From assembly GCF_029962485.1 (NCBI RefSeq), contig NZ_CP073637.1:372001-436000 (forward strand): a stretch of 64,000 bases of DNA. Direction: 5' to 3'. Below are positions 54,010-63,288 of the stretch, in pieces. Position numbers and translations under genes: made by a program. The notes beneath the pieces were generated by a model that had not been told where the DNA came from, searched no databases, and saw only the letters and a list, made by a program, of their open reading frames with translations. This stretch comes from Burkholderia cepacia (GTDB taxonomy: Bacteria; Pseudomonadota; Gammaproteobacteria; Burkholderiales; Burkholderiaceae). Positions within the stretch are counted from its first letter, which is position 1. Each line of letters starts with the position of its first letter.

Positions 54010-55352
54010 GATGTGACCGCGATCAGTTCGAATTTCAGGTCATTGATGCCAGTCGGCGCATAGATCATCGCGGACTGGGCCTGCAGCATGCGCTCGTACA
54101 GCGGGCTGCGCGAATCGAGCGCGAAGTAGCACGCGCCGGGCCGCACCGGAATCGCGGGCGGCACCTGCGGCGTGTACGACAGCCGCACGCCGGGCATCGC
54201 CGACAGCACGAGCTTGTCGACGTCGTCGGGCGCGCCGACCTTGAAGCGGGCCGGCACGGCATCGACGAGCTCGACGCTCGGCATGTCCGCGGACACGGCC
54301 AGGTAGAACTCGGTCTTGTCGTCGATCTTGCCGGAATCGAGGCGGCCGAGGTGGAACGACGGGCGCACCTCGTCGAGCGTGATCGCGAAGTAGCGCGTCG
54401 AGATCACGGTGTCGAGCAGCTCGCGCAGCATCAGGTCCAGACGCGCAAAACTCGGTCCCGGATCGTCGTGGCGGTACACGGGCAGGTCGGCAAGCGTATA
54501 GCCCTTCGAGAACGTCATCAGCTGGCCCGCGAGGCGCAGCAGTTCCTGGAACAGCCGCTCCGGATGCAGCGCCGCGTGCTGGTGCAGGTGCGCGAGCGTC
54601 GCGAACGCGGCGTTCGCGGTATGCAGCAGCCAGAACGACGCGATGTCGCCCGAGCGGAACTCGATGATGTTCTTCGACGGCTCGCGGTGGAAACCGTACA
54701 GCGCGTTCACCTTCGCCTGCAGCGCGTCGACGAGCTGGCGCAGCCGCTGGTGCAGGATCGGCGACGCCTCGATCGCGAGGCACGGCGGCACGAAGCTGTC
54801 GTCGATCTCGAAGCCGGATGTCGCGGTGCGGCGCACGCGTACGAGCGGCACCGACAGCAGCTGGTCACGCGGTTCGCTGTGCGCGATCAGCTTGACCTGC
54901 GTCTTCAGGAACGTGATGTCGGCTTCGGCGGCGTCGGTGAAATTGTCGGCGACGCTCGTCTGCTCACTGACGAAGCGCGTCATGAAGCCGGCGGCCGGAT
55001 CGTCGCTGTAATTGGTGCCGTTCTCGCGCTGCGGGTGCAACGCGAGATAGAACACGAACTCGTTGATGCCGTCGGGCAGCGTGTCCAGCGCGATCGGCGG
55101 CGGCAGGTCGTCGGCCTGCGGCGCGGCATACAGCGCGCCGTCCGGGAACACGAGCGCGAGTTCCGCCACGCGCAGCACGTTGCTGCCGAGCGCGTCGCGG
55201 TCGATGCGCACCGAGCGCACGCCCCAGTTGTAAGGCTGGATCGCCTGGATGGACTCGAACAGGCGCGCTTCGTGGTACGCGTCCTGCCGCTGAAAGTGTT
55301 GGGGCCGGAGGAACAGCCCTTCCCCCCACAGCACCTTGGCCGAATAACTCAT
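54006..55352 (-). CDS. tssK: T6SS baseplate protein TssK
   Basis: A 448-residue trimeric adaptor between the baseplate and the membrane complex. The start is typical: KVLWGEGLFLRPQHFQRQDAYHE. The middle part with LPLVRVRRT-like (LLSVPLVRVRRT) and the late VRPSFHLGRLDSGKIDDK segments match the family. It overlaps tssL by four bases and lies 102 bases after tssJ. Confidence 0.94.
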   Translation of the reverse strand: MSYSAKVLWGEGLFLRPQHFQRQDAYHEARLFESIQAIQPYNWGVRSVRIDRDALGSNVLRVAELALVFPDGALYAAPQADDLPPPIALDTLPDGINEFVFYLALHPQRENGTNYSDDPAAGFMTRFVSEQTSVADNFTDAAEADITFLKTQVKLIAHSEPRDQLLSVPLVRVRRTATSGFEIDDSFVPPCLAIEASPILHQRLRQLVDALQAKVNALYGFHREPSKNIIEFRSGDIASFWLLHTANAAFATLAHLHQHAALHPERLFQELLRLAGQLMTFSKGYTLADLPVYRHDDPGPSFARLDLMLRELLDTVISTRYFAITLDEVRPSFHLGRLDSGKIDDKTEFYLAVSADMPSVELVDAVPARFKVGAPDDVDKLVLSAMPGVRLSYTPQVPPAIPVRPGACYFALDSRSPLYERMLQAQSAMIYAPTGINDLKFELIAVTS

Positions 55353-55454
55353 GTCAAATCCGGTTAATGTGGCGTTGCGATGTAATCGATTTGTTCGTGC
55401 CCGAATTAAATCGCCAATTGTTAACTCTTGTTAATTGACATTCGTGCGACATCT

Positions 55455-56066
55455 TTAACCGCAGGACACCGAAGAAAGCATATTCAGCGGTTGTGAAGGC
55501 GCACCCTGCTGCGGTGCAATGACAGTGCCATCGGTGACCGTCATCGCGCAATTATGCAGGCCGATGATTATGCCGGATTTCTCCGACTTCACCGGATCAA
55601 ACGTCAGTTTCCATCGTTGGAGTGCGGGATCGCGGAACAGCGCGACGATGCCGAACGCCTGCGCCTCGCGCGAAACCTTCTCGGTCGCCGTATAGCGCTG
55701 GCCCGGAATCAGCGTGATTTCACGTACGTTCAACAGGTCGGCGCCGAGTGCGGTCTTTTCCTTGGTCGGATCGGTAAAGGCGTCGAACGGCGCCTGCTGG
55801 AACGACGTCGGGTCCTTCAGCGCGTAAAGCCGGACGACGAGCGCGAGCGGCTTGTTGTCGGTCGCGGCATTCAGGTTCGGCGCGGCGGCCAGCGTGAGCC
55901 CGATATTGCGCGGCGGCTTCTGCGCGTCCGGCAACTCGGGCTTGCCGATGCCGGCCGCGGACATCACGGCGCTCGCGGCCGAGCCGAGCAGCGGAGCGGC
56001 CGCGCATCCGGCCAGAAGGGCGCACGCAACCAGCGGCAGCGCGTAGCGAATCATGGACGATCTCAT
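55455..56066 (-). CDS. tssJ: T6SS outer-membrane lipoprotein TssJ
   Basis: A 203-residue lipoprotein with lipobox LLAGC near residue 21. The mature part has the TssJ transthyretin-like fold: IGLTLAAAPNLNA, LVVRLYALKDPTSFQQAPFDAF with the loop that contacts TssM, and the late YTATEKVSREAQAFGIVALFRD. The 20-odd residues before the C-terminus are unusually rich in Gln/Ser. The start used is ATG 56066 behind GGAAA; an ATG four codons later is possible. Confidence 0.92.
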   Translation of the reverse strand: MRSSMIRYALPLVACALLAGCAAAPLLGSAASAVMSAAGIGKPELPDAQKPPRNIGLTLAAAPNLNAATDNKPLALVVRLYALKDPTSFQQAPFDAFTDPTKEKTALGADLLNVREITLIPGQRYTATEKVSREAQAFGIVALFRDPALQRWKLTFDPVKSEKSGIIIGLHNCAMTVTDGTVIAPQQGAPSQPLNMLSSVSCG

Positions 56067-56438
56067 CGTTTTTCCGGCGTGCCGCCTTTATCCCTGTCAA
56101 AACTGCCGGGTATTTCCGCGTTCGCTGCGAATTCCCGGCATTGCACTGTTCAACTATTAAGCGCGCTGCGTCTCGGCAGGCGTCCGGAAATTTTTTCCGC
56201 TATCCGGGCGGTGCGTCATGCAACCAGTAAAACTTGCACATTCCGACCGAAAGAAAAACCGCTGCGAGCCCGCCGCGATAGGTCATTCGAGGGGGTAGCG
56301 CCCGGTTTTAAAAGGAATTACTCTTCACACGACGATTGAATTATGAAAAATTGATCGGTACTATACCCGCGCGCTTCTTGCAAAGCAAAAGAACCAGATT
56401 CTCAACGATTTAAAACTCACGCGCCGGTGGATATAACG
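56067..56438. other. Divergent intergenic region of the T6SS, 372 bases
   Basis: Here the leftward tssJ-tssK-tssL and the rightward tagM-tssB-tssC-hcp genes part, so both promoters must lie here. The right half (56300-56420) is AT-rich. A TTGATC (56351) with TACTAT (56359-56364) is too closely spaced for a sigma-70 promoter, and I see no clear sigma-54 site (GG-N10-GC of the consensus kind). No gene is supported. Confidence 0.45.
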
Positions 56439-57068
56439 ATGAAAGACCGTCTCTTCGCAAAACTGTCTGGGGTAGTAGTGGCTTGCGGCGTGATCGCCGG
56501 TTGCGCGAGCCAGCCTCCCGCGCCGCCGACTGCCGAAGTGTTCAACAAGTCGCTGGCCGATGCAGACGCCGTTGCGAAGGCAGGGGATCAGGACAAGGCA
56601 CTCGGCCTGTACCAGCAGCTCGCGAAGTCGGATCCGACGCGCGAGGAGCCGTGGTCGCGCATCGCGCAGATCCAGTTCGCGCAGAACCACTATGGCCAGG
56701 CGATCGTCGCCGCCCAGGAAGCGCTGCAGCGCGACGCGACCGACCGTCAGGCGAAGAGCGTGCTGGCCGTCGCCGGCCTGCGGATCGCGACGCAATCGCT
56801 CGGCGAGCTGCGCCAGGATTCGTCGCTCGCGGGCGACGCGAAGTCCGATGCGCAGGCGCTGGCGAAGCAGCTGCGCGACACGCTGGGCGAATCGGCGCTG
56901 TTCCCGCCGGAGACGAAGGCCGTGAAGACGCGCCCGCCGCGCCGCGTCGTCCATCGTCCGAAGGGTGTTGCCGCACCGGCCGCCGAAGCGGCAGCGGCCA
57001 CTACGCCGACGCCGCCTGCCACGCCGCAAAAGGGCAGCGCCGATCCGTTCGGCGCACTGCGCAATTGA
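56439..57068 (+). CDS. TPR-containing T6SS lipoprotein (TagM-like)
   Basis: A 209-residue lipoprotein: signal peptide with lipobox VIAGC near residue 22, then two or three TPR-like helical pairs (FNKSLADADAVAKAGDQDKALGLYQQLAKSDP; EEPWSRIAQIQFAQNHYGQAIVAAQEALQRD), and a Pro/Ala-rich tail from residue 155. A gene of this type is at the same place before tssB in Burkholderia T6SS-1 clusters and is thought to support the envelope complex. I chose ATG 56439, nine bases after GGTGG; a GTG four codons earlier lacks one. Confidence 0.8.
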   Translation: MKDRLFAKLSGVVVACGVIAGCASQPPAPPTAEVFNKSLADADAVAKAGDQDKALGLYQQLAKSDPTREEPWSRIAQIQFAQNHYGQAIVAAQEALQRDATDRQAKSVLAVAGLRIATQSLGELRQDSSLAGDAKSDAQALAKQLRDTLGESALFPPETKAVKTRPPRRVVHRPKGVAAPAAEAAAATTPTPPATPQKGSADPFGALRN

Positions 57069-57122
57069 GCGCAACTGAGCGCAACTGACGCGATAACCAC
57101 AACTAACCTGGGAGCCGTCGAG

Positions 57123-57638
57123 ATGGCCAAGAAAGAAAGCATTCAGAAAAGCTTGCAGAAAATACGGCCGCCGCGCGTCCAGCTGACCTACGAGGTCGAG
57201 AAGGGCGATGCGATCGAGGTGAAGGAGCTGCCGTTCGTCGTCGGGGTTGTCGGCGATCTGGCGGGCCAGTCCGAAATCGAACAGCCGAAGCTGCGCGACC
57301 GCAAGTTCGTCAACATCGACCGCGACAATTTCGACGACGTGATGAAGGCGATCGAGCCGCGCGCCGCGTTCCAGGTGGAAAACCGCCTGAGCGAGGACGG
57401 CGGCAAGTTCGCGGTCGACCTGAAGTTCCGCTCGCTGTCGGATTTCAGCCCGGACGAAGTCGTCGAACAGGTCGAGCCGCTGCGCCGCCTGCTCGAGGCG
57501 CGCTCGAAGCTCGCCGACCTGCGCAACAAGCTTGCCGGCAACGACAAGCTCGAGGATCTGCTGTCCGAGGTGCTGAAGAACACGCAGCAGCTGCAGGAGC
57601 TCGCGAAGGGCACCGGCGGCGACAAAGACGGCGAATGA
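57123..57638 (+). CDS. tssB: T6SS sheath small subunit TssB
   Basis: A 171-residue sheath protein. KIRPPRVQLTYEVE near residue 12, ELPFVVGVVGDLAGQ near 38 and FNVDLKF-like FAVDLKFRSLSDFSPDEVV near 98 are family marks. With TssC it forms the contractile sheath around the Hcp tube. It lies 54 bases after the TPR lipoprotein gene and 15 before tssC; a GGGAG precedes the ATG. Confidence 0.95.
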   Translation: MAKKESIQKSLQKIRPPRVQLTYEVEKGDAIEVKELPFVVGVVGDLAGQSEIEQPKLRDRKFVNIDRDNFDDVMKAIEPRAAFQVENRLSEDGGKFAVDLKFRSLSDFSPDEVVEQVEPLRRLLEARSKLADLRNKLAGNDKLEDLLSEVLKNTQQLQELAKGTGGDKDGE

Positions 57639-57653
57639 CGACGGAGTGTTGAG

Positions 57654-59144
57654 ATGAACCAGCAAACGGCTGCGGCCCAAGCGAGCGGTGCGGAATACGC
57701 CGCCGGGACTTCGCTGCTCGACGACATCGTCGAGAAGAGCAAGGTCGCGAAATCCGATTCCGAGCACGCACGCGCGAAGGACCTGATCGGTGAACTCGTG
57801 CACCAGGTGCTCGACGGCACGGTGATCGTGTCGGACAACCTGTCGGCCACGATCGACGCGCGCGTCGCGGAGCTCGACCGCCTGATCTCCACGCAGCTTT
57901 CCGCCGTGATGCACGCGCCGGAATTCCAGCGCCTCGAGAGCACGTGGCGCGGGATGGACTACCTGGTCAAGGAAAGCAACACGGGCCAGACGATCAAGAT
58001 CAAGGCGCTGCACGCGCCGAAGCGCGACCTCGTGCGCGACTTCAAGGGCGCGAGCGAGTTCGACCAGAGCGCGCTGTTCAAGAAGGTCTACGAAGAAGAA
58101 TTCGGCACGTTCGGCGGCTCGCCGTTCGGCGCGCTGGTCGGCGATTACGAAATCTCGCGCCAGCCGGAAGACCTGTACTTCATCGAGCAGATGTCGCGCG
58201 TCGCGGCGGCCGCCCATGCGCCGTTCATCGCGTCGGCATCGCCGGAACTGCTGGGTCTCGAGTCGTTCTCCGACCTCGGCAAGCCGCGCGATCTCGCGAA
58301 GGTGTTCGACACGGTTGAATACGCGAAGTGGAAGTCGTTCCGCGATTCGGAAGATTCGCGCTACGTCGGCCTGACGCTGCCGCGTTTCCTCGGCCGCCTG
58401 CCGTTCAATCCGAAGGACGGCCAGACCGCTGAACGCTTCAACTTCGTCGAGGATGTCGACGGCACCGAGCACGACAAGTACCTGTGGTGCAACGCGTCGT
58501 GGGCCTTCGCGGCCCGCCTGACGGCCGCGTTCGACGACTTCGGCTGGTGCGCGGCGATCCGCGGCGTCGAAGGCGGCGGCCTCGTCGAGGATCTGCCGAC
58601 CCACACGTTCAAGACCGACGACGGCGAAGTCGCGCTGAAGTGCCCGACCGAGATCGCGATCACCGATCGCCGCGAGAAGGAGCTGAGCGACCTCGGCTTC
58701 ATCCCGCTCGTCCATTGCAAGAATTCCGATTACGCCGCGTTCTTCGCCGCGCAGTCGGTGCAAAAAGCGAAGAAATACAGCACCGACAGCGCCAACGCGA
58801 ACGCCGTTCTGTCCGCGCAGCTTCAGTACATCTTCTCGGTATCGCGCGTTGCGCACTACCTGAAGGCGATGATGCGCGACAAGATCGGCAGTTTTGCCTC
58901 GGCGCAGAACGTGGAAACATTCCTCAACCGGTGGATTTCGCAGTACGTCCTGCTCGACGACAACGCGTCGCAGGAGCAGAAGGCGCAATTCCCGCTGCGC
59001 GAGGCTTCCATACAAGTGTCGGAGATTCCGGGGAAGCCGGGCTCGTATCGTTCGGTCGCGTTCCTGCGCCCGCACTTTCAGCTCGACGAACTCTCGATTT
59101 CTCTGCGACTTGTCGCTGATCTGCCCAAATCGGCAAATTCATAA
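57654..59144 (+). CDS. tssC: T6SS sheath large subunit TssC
   Basis: A 496-residue protein, the larger subunit of the contractile sheath. LESTWRGMDYLVKESNTG near residue 97, FGTFGGSPFGALVGDYE near 150, RFLGRLPFNPKD near 243 and the C-terminal AHYLKAMMRDKIGSFASAQNVE match the family. It follows tssB by 15 bases, behind a GTGTTGAG ribosome binding region. Its stop is 71 bases before hcp. Confidence 0.96.
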   Translation: MNQQTAAAQASGAEYAAGTSLLDDIVEKSKVAKSDSEHARAKDLIGELVHQVLDGTVIVSDNLSATIDARVAELDRLISTQLSAVMHAPEFQRLESTWRGMDYLVKESNTGQTIKIKALHAPKRDLVRDFKGASEFDQSALFKKVYEEEFGTFGGSPFGALVGDYEISRQPEDLYFIEQMSRVAAAAHAPFIASASPELLGLESFSDLGKPRDLAKVFDTVEYAKWKSFRDSEDSRYVGLTLPRFLGRLPFNPKDGQTAERFNFVEDVDGTEHDKYLWCNASWAFAARLTAAFDDFGWCAAIRGVEGGGLVEDLPTHTFKTDDGEVALKCPTEIAITDRREKELSDLGFIPLVHCKNSDYAAFFAAQSVQKAKKYSTDSANANAVLSAQLQYIFSVSRVAHYLKAMMRDKIGSFASAQNVETFLNRWISQYVLLDDNASQEQKAQFPLREASIQVSEIPGKPGSYRSVAFLRPHFQLDELSISLRLVADLPKSANS

Positions 59145-59215
59145 GCGAGCAAAATCGCCCGGGCGGGCCGCCTGGGTAGGACGTTAAAACCACCTCTTTG
59201 GGGAGTAGAAGGGCC

Positions 59216-59719
59216 ATGTTACACATTCACTTGCAATTTGGTAGCCCGGCAGTCAAAGGCGAGTCGGCTGACAAGGACCATCAGGGCTGGCTTGAACTGA
59301 AGTCGTGGGATCACTCGATCCTGCAACCGCGTTCGGCAACGGCGTCGTCGGCCGGCGGCCTGACGCAAACGCGTTGCGAACACGGCGACATGGTGTTCTC
59401 GAAGGAAATCGACTCCGCGAGCCCGCTGCTGTACCAGCACGCGTCGGGCGGTACGACGTTCGACGAAGTGACGATCCATTTCTCGCGCGCTGACGGTGAA
59501 GGCAAGCGCGTGCAGTATCTGGAAGTCAAGCTGAAGTACGTGATCATCTCGAGCATCGCACCGAGCGTCCGCGAGGAAGGCCTGCCGATCGAGACGTTCT
59601 CGCTGAAGTACGCAGCCGTGCAGTGGAAGCAGACCCAGCAGAAGATCGGCGGCAACCAGGGCGGCAACACGCAAGGCGCCTGGAGCCTGACGAAGAACGA
59701 CAAGACCTACGCGGTCTAA
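59216..59719 (+). CDS. hcp: T6SS tube protein Hcp (TssD)
   Basis: A 167-residue Hcp, whose hexamers stack into the tube that is fired through the sheath and is also found outside the cell. IKGESADKDHQGWLELKSWDHSI-like sequence near residue 12-35, GDMVFSKEIDSASPLLYQH near 65 and KYVIISSIAPSVREEGLPIETFSLKY near 105 are typical. I chose ATG 59216, behind GAAGGG; an in-frame start six codons earlier has no such site. A terminator-like hairpin follows. Confidence 0.95.
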   Translation: MLHIHLQFGSPAVKGESADKDHQGWLELKSWDHSILQPRSATASSAGGLTQTRCEHGDMVFSKEIDSASPLLYQHASGGTTFDEVTIHFSRADGEGKRVQYLEVKLKYVIISSIAPSVREEGLPIETFSLKYAAVQWKQTQQKIGGNQGGNTQGAWSLTKNDKTYAV

Positions 59720-59728
59720 GGTCGGTTG

Positions 59729-59764
59729 CGGCAACGGGGCGCACGGCGTCCCGTTGCCGTTTTC
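59729..59764 (+). terminator. Terminator-like hairpin between hcp and tssE
   Basis: A perfect 10-bp stem, CGGCAACGGG (59729-59738) with CCCGTTGCCG (59750-59759), is followed by four T residues. It lies nine bases after the hcp stop. Partial termination or 3'-end protection here would give more hcp mRNA than tssE mRNA, fitting the high need for Hcp. Confidence 0.7.
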
Positions 59765-59781
59765 GCTGTGCATGCCGGCTG

Positions 59782-60267
59782 ATGAAACGATTCGAACCCA
59801 GTTTTCTCGACAAGCTGTTCGACGACGAACCGCACCTGCCGGCCTCGGCAGCGATGCGGCAATTGTCGCTGGACGAGCTCAAGAACACGGTCGCCCGCGA
59901 CGTCGAGGCGATCCTCAACACGCGTATCGCGCACACCGAGAGCGAGCTCGCGGCGTTGCCCGAATGCCAGAAGTCGGTGCTGACCTACGGGCTGAACGAT
60001 TTCGCGGGGCTGAGCCTCGCGAGCCACTACGACCGCGCGTTCATCTGCAAGTCGATCCAGCAGGCCATCGCGCGCCATGAGCCGCGCCTGCAGCAGGTGC
60101 AGGTGACGTTCGAGTTGAACGAGCAGGCCACCAACGCGCTCTACTTCGCGATCCAGGCGCTGCTCGTCGTGCACCCGGCCGAGGAGCCGGTGAGTTTCGA
60201 CGCAATGCTGCAACCGTCGACGCTGCAGTATTCGGTCACGCGCGCACGCGCCGCGAGAATGCAGTAA
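59782..60267 (+). CDS. tssE: T6SS baseplate protein TssE (gp25-like)
   Basis: A 161-residue gp25-like lysozyme-family protein without enzyme activity in known relatives. FEPSFLDKLFDDEP at the start, LKNTVARDVEAILNTR near residue 34 and LTYGLNDFAGL near 70 are the family pattern. It helps to start sheath assembly. The ATG has a weak ribosome binding site, and the frame is open upstream into the hairpin region. Confidence 0.93.
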   Translation: MKRFEPSFLDKLFDDEPHLPASAAMRQLSLDELKNTVARDVEAILNTRIAHTESELAALPECQKSVLTYGLNDFAGLSLASHYDRAFICKSIQQAIARHEPRLQQVQVTFELNEQATNALYFAIQALLVVHPAEEPVSFDAMLQPSTLQYSVTRARAARMQ

Positions 60268-60345
60268 ATCAAGCCGCCGAGCGGGCCGGACCGCCCGGTG
60301 ATGGTTCCAGGGTCCGGCAGGAAATATTGAGGTTCGGGGTCGTCG

Positions 60346-62181
60346 ATGGAAGAATTGCTGCCGTATTACGAGCGCGAATTATCGTTTTTGCGGCGCTATT
60401 CGCGAGATTTCGCCGAACGCTATCCGAAGATCGCGGCGCGGCTCGCGCTGTCGGGCGAGCATTGCGAGGATCCGCACGTCGAACGGATGATCGAGTCGTT
60501 CGCGCTGCTCGGCGCGCGCATCAACAAGAAACTCGACGACGACTACCCCGAATTCACCGAAGCGCTGCTGGAAGTGCTGTATCCGCACTACCTGCGGCCG
60601 TTCCCGTCGTGCTCGATCGCGCAGTTCACGCCGGCTTCGCCCGGCCAGCAGACCGAACCGGTCGTGATCGATCGCGGCACCGAGCTGAAGAGCCGCCCGA
60701 TCCGCGGCGTGCAGTGCCGGTTCCGCACGGCCTACGACGTGACGCTCGCGCCGATCCGCATTTCGGAAGCCCGTTACACGCCGGTCGCGCTCGCGCCGAG
60801 CGCGACGGTGCTGCCGTCCAACGCGACGGGCGTGATCTCGATCACGTTCGAATCGCTCGCCGCGCAGCTCGATCTCGGCGCGCTGAAGGTGTCGACGCTG
60901 CGCGCGCACCTGCACGGCGAGCAGTCGTTCGTCGCCGCGCTCACCGACTGCCTGTTCGTCAACGTGCTCGGCGCGTATGTCGAGCCCGAACGCAACGGCC
61001 GCTGGACCGCGCTGCGCAAGTTGCCGATCGCGCAGGCCGGCTTCGGCGAAGACGACGCGCTGATCGACTATCCGGCGAAATCGCATCCCGCGTACCGCCT
61101 GCTCACTGAATACTTCGCGTTCCCCGACAAGTTCGATTTCGTCGATTTCGATCTCGCGGCGATCGCGCGCGCGTCGGGCCGCTGCCAGCGCGCGACGCTG
61201 CATCTCGTGCTGCAGGACGTGCGCAGCGATTCGCACGTTGCGCGGCTGCTCGAACTGCTGACGCCGAGCCATTTCCGGCTGTTCTGCACGCCGATCGTCA
61301 ACCTGTTCCGCCAGCACGGCGAGCCGATCCGCATCACGCATCGCGCGGTGTCGTACCCGGTGATCGCCGAGGCGCGGCGCGCGTTCGCGTACGAGGTGTA
61401 CTCGATCGATTCGGTGAAGCTCGTCCGGCAGCAGGCGCATGAAGAGTCGGTGATCGAGTTCCGTCCGTTCTATTCGCTGCATCACGGCGAATCGGCCCGG
61501 ATCGGCCACTACTGGTTCGCGCGCCGCAACGACTGGGTCGCGCAGAAGAGCCCCGGCTACGAAACCGAGATCTCGATCGTCGACATCGACTTCGAGCCGA
61601 CGTCGCCGCAAACCGACACGCTGAGCCTCGACCTCACCTGCACGAACCGCGACCTGCCGGCGATGCTCGCGTTCGGCCTCGAGGGCGGCGACCTGTTCCA
61701 GGAAGGCGGTGCGCAGACGAGCGGCATCTCGCTGTTGCGCCGCCCGACGCAGAGCGTGCGCTTCGAGCGCGGCCGCGCCGCGCACTGGCGGCTCGTGTCG
61801 CATCTCGCGCTCAATCACGTGTCGCTGGTCGCGCACGGCCTCGCGCCGCTGAAGGAAATGCTGACGCTGTACGACCTGCGGCGCACGGCCGTATCGATGC
61901 GCCAGATCGACGGCCTCGCGGGCATCGAGCAGCGCGGCGCCGTGCAGTGGCTGCCCGGCAAGCCGTTCGCGACCTTCGTGCGCGGCATCGAGATCCGCCT
62001 GACGATCGACGAGGAGCATTTCGTGGGCGCGAGCCTCGCGTCGTTCGTGCGCGTGCTCGACAGCTTCTTCGGGCTCTACGTCCACCTCAACAGCTTTGTT
62101 CAACTAGTCGTCGTGTCGAAGCGCACCGGCGAGGAGATCATCCGATGCAAGCCCCGAACCGGCGAATCGATCCTGGCGTAG
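60346..62181 (+). CDS. tssF: T6SS baseplate protein TssF
   Basis: A 611-residue baseplate protein. The start MEELLPYYERELSFLRRYSRDFAERYP is diagnostic, as is the DPHVERMIESFALLGARINKKLDD segment near residue 42 and EALLEVLYPHYLRPFPSC near 74. It forms the wedge with TssE and TssG. The end overlaps tssG by 37 bases in another frame. Confidence 0.95.
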   Translation: MEELLPYYERELSFLRRYSRDFAERYPKIAARLALSGEHCEDPHVERMIESFALLGARINKKLDDDYPEFTEALLEVLYPHYLRPFPSCSIAQFTPASPGQQTEPVVIDRGTELKSRPIRGVQCRFRTAYDVTLAPIRISEARYTPVALAPSATVLPSNATGVISITFESLAAQLDLGALKVSTLRAHLHGEQSFVAALTDCLFVNVLGAYVEPERNGRWTALRKLPIAQAGFGEDDALIDYPAKSHPAYRLLTEYFAFPDKFDFVDFDLAAIARASGRCQRATLHLVLQDVRSDSHVARLLELLTPSHFRLFCTPIVNLFRQHGEPIRITHRAVSYPVIAEARRAFAYEVYSIDSVKLVRQQAHEESVIEFRPFYSLHHGESARIGHYWFARRNDWVAQKSPGYETEISIVDIDFEPTSPQTDTLSLDLTCTNRDLPAMLAFGLEGGDLFQEGGAQTSGISLLRRPTQSVRFERGRAAHWRLVSHLALNHVSLVAHGLAPLKEMLTLYDLRRTAVSMRQIDGLAGIEQRGAVQWLPGKPFATFVRGIEIRLTIDEEHFVGASLASFVRVLDSFFGLYVHLNSFVQLVVVSKRTGEEIIRCKPRTGESILA

Positions 62182-63245
62182 TCGATGCGCTGCTCGACGA
62201 GCCCCACCGCTTCGAGTTCTTCCAGGCGGTGCGCGTGCTCGAAGGGTTGTTCGCGCGGCAGGCGTCGGATGCCCCCGGCGCATGGCGGCAGGGCGACGTG
62301 GTCGCGCAGCGCATCGAATTCCGCAACACGCTGTCGCTCGGCTTTCCGCCGAGCGAGATCGAAGGCGTGCGTTCGTTCGACGACGACGGCACGCTGCTCG
62401 ATTCGGGCGAGCAGCGCGGCGCTGCGCTCGCAGCCGGCGAGCTCGGCCACGTCGAGCTGACACCCGCGTTCTTCGGGCTGCTCGGCGGGCAGGGCGCGCT
62501 GCCGCTGCATTACACCGAGCAGATCGTCGCGCGCGAGCACCTGCGGCGCGATCACGCGGCACGCGCGTTCTTCGACGTGTTCTCGAACCGTGCGACCGCG
62601 CTGTTCTACGCGGCGTGGAAGAAATACCGGCTGCCGTTCCATTACGAGCTCGACCGCGACGAGCGCTATCTGCCGCTCTTGCTCGCGATCGCGGGCGTGC
62701 CGAGCGACGAGGTGCGCGACAGCCTCGCGGCCGGCTCGGGCGGCGTGCTCGACGAGGCCGTCGCCGGCTACGCGCTGGCCGCGCGGCACCGGCCGATGTC
62801 GGCCGCGTACCTGCAGCGCGCGCTGTCCGATTACTTCCGCGTGCCGGTGAAGATCGACCAGTTCGTCGGCAAGTGGTACGACGTGCCGCCCGACCAGTTG
62901 AGCGTGCTTGGCGAAGTCAACGCGGTGCTCGGCGCGACGGCGCTCGTCGGCGAACGCGTCTGGCAGCGTGACATGCGCGCACGGATCATCGTCGGCCCGC
63001 TGTCCAAGCGCGACTACGAGGCATTTCTGCCCGGTGGCGCGCAGGCCATCGCGCTCGAGCGGATGCTGACGCTGCTCGCCGGCGTCACGCTCGAGTACGA
63101 GGTGAAGCTCGTGCTGAAGCGCACCGAGGTCGGCGCGAGTGTGCTCGGCGCGGGCTCGCGGCTCGGCTGGGATGCGTTCCTCTGCACGCGCGACGCGATC
63201 GAGGACCGCTCCGACGCGCGCTACGAACTGCACGTGATTCACTGA
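62145..63245 (+). CDS. tssG: T6SS baseplate protein TssG
   Basis: A 366-residue baseplate protein, partner of Tss[18 protein letters not shown] near residue 20, [16 protein letters not shown] near 57, [21 protein letters not shown] near 104 and [18 protein letters not shown] near 225 are family hallmarks. The ATG at 62145 lies inside the end of tssF behind GAGGAGA, a strong site that favours this start over upstream ones; the long overlap suggests coupled translation. Confidence 0.95.
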   Translation: MQAPNRRIDPGVVDALLDEPHRFEFFQAVRVLEGLFARQASDAPGAWRQGDVVAQRIEFRNTLSLGFPPSEIEGVRSFDDDGTLLDSGEQRGAALAAGELGHVELTPAFFGLLGGQGALPLHYTEQIVAREHLRRDHAARAFFDVFSNRATALFYAAWKKYRLPFHYELDRDERYLPLLLAIAGVPSDEVRDSLAAGSGGVLDEAVAGYALAARHRPMSAAYLQRALSDYFRVPVKIDQFVGKWYDVPPDQLSVLGEVNAVLGATALVGERVWQRDMRARIIVGPLSKRDYEAFLPGGAQAIALERMLTLLAGVTLEYEVKLVLKRTEVGASVLGAGSRLGWDAFLCTRDAIEDRSDARYELHVIH

Positions 63246-63288
63246 TTCCGAACGACAACAACACGCAATCGAACCTGAGATCGACGCC

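Noticed and set aside
56361..59075. A 904-codon minus-strand frame across tagM, tssB and tssC
   Set aside because: Arg/Glu-rich shadow of real genes, without motifs or a start site.
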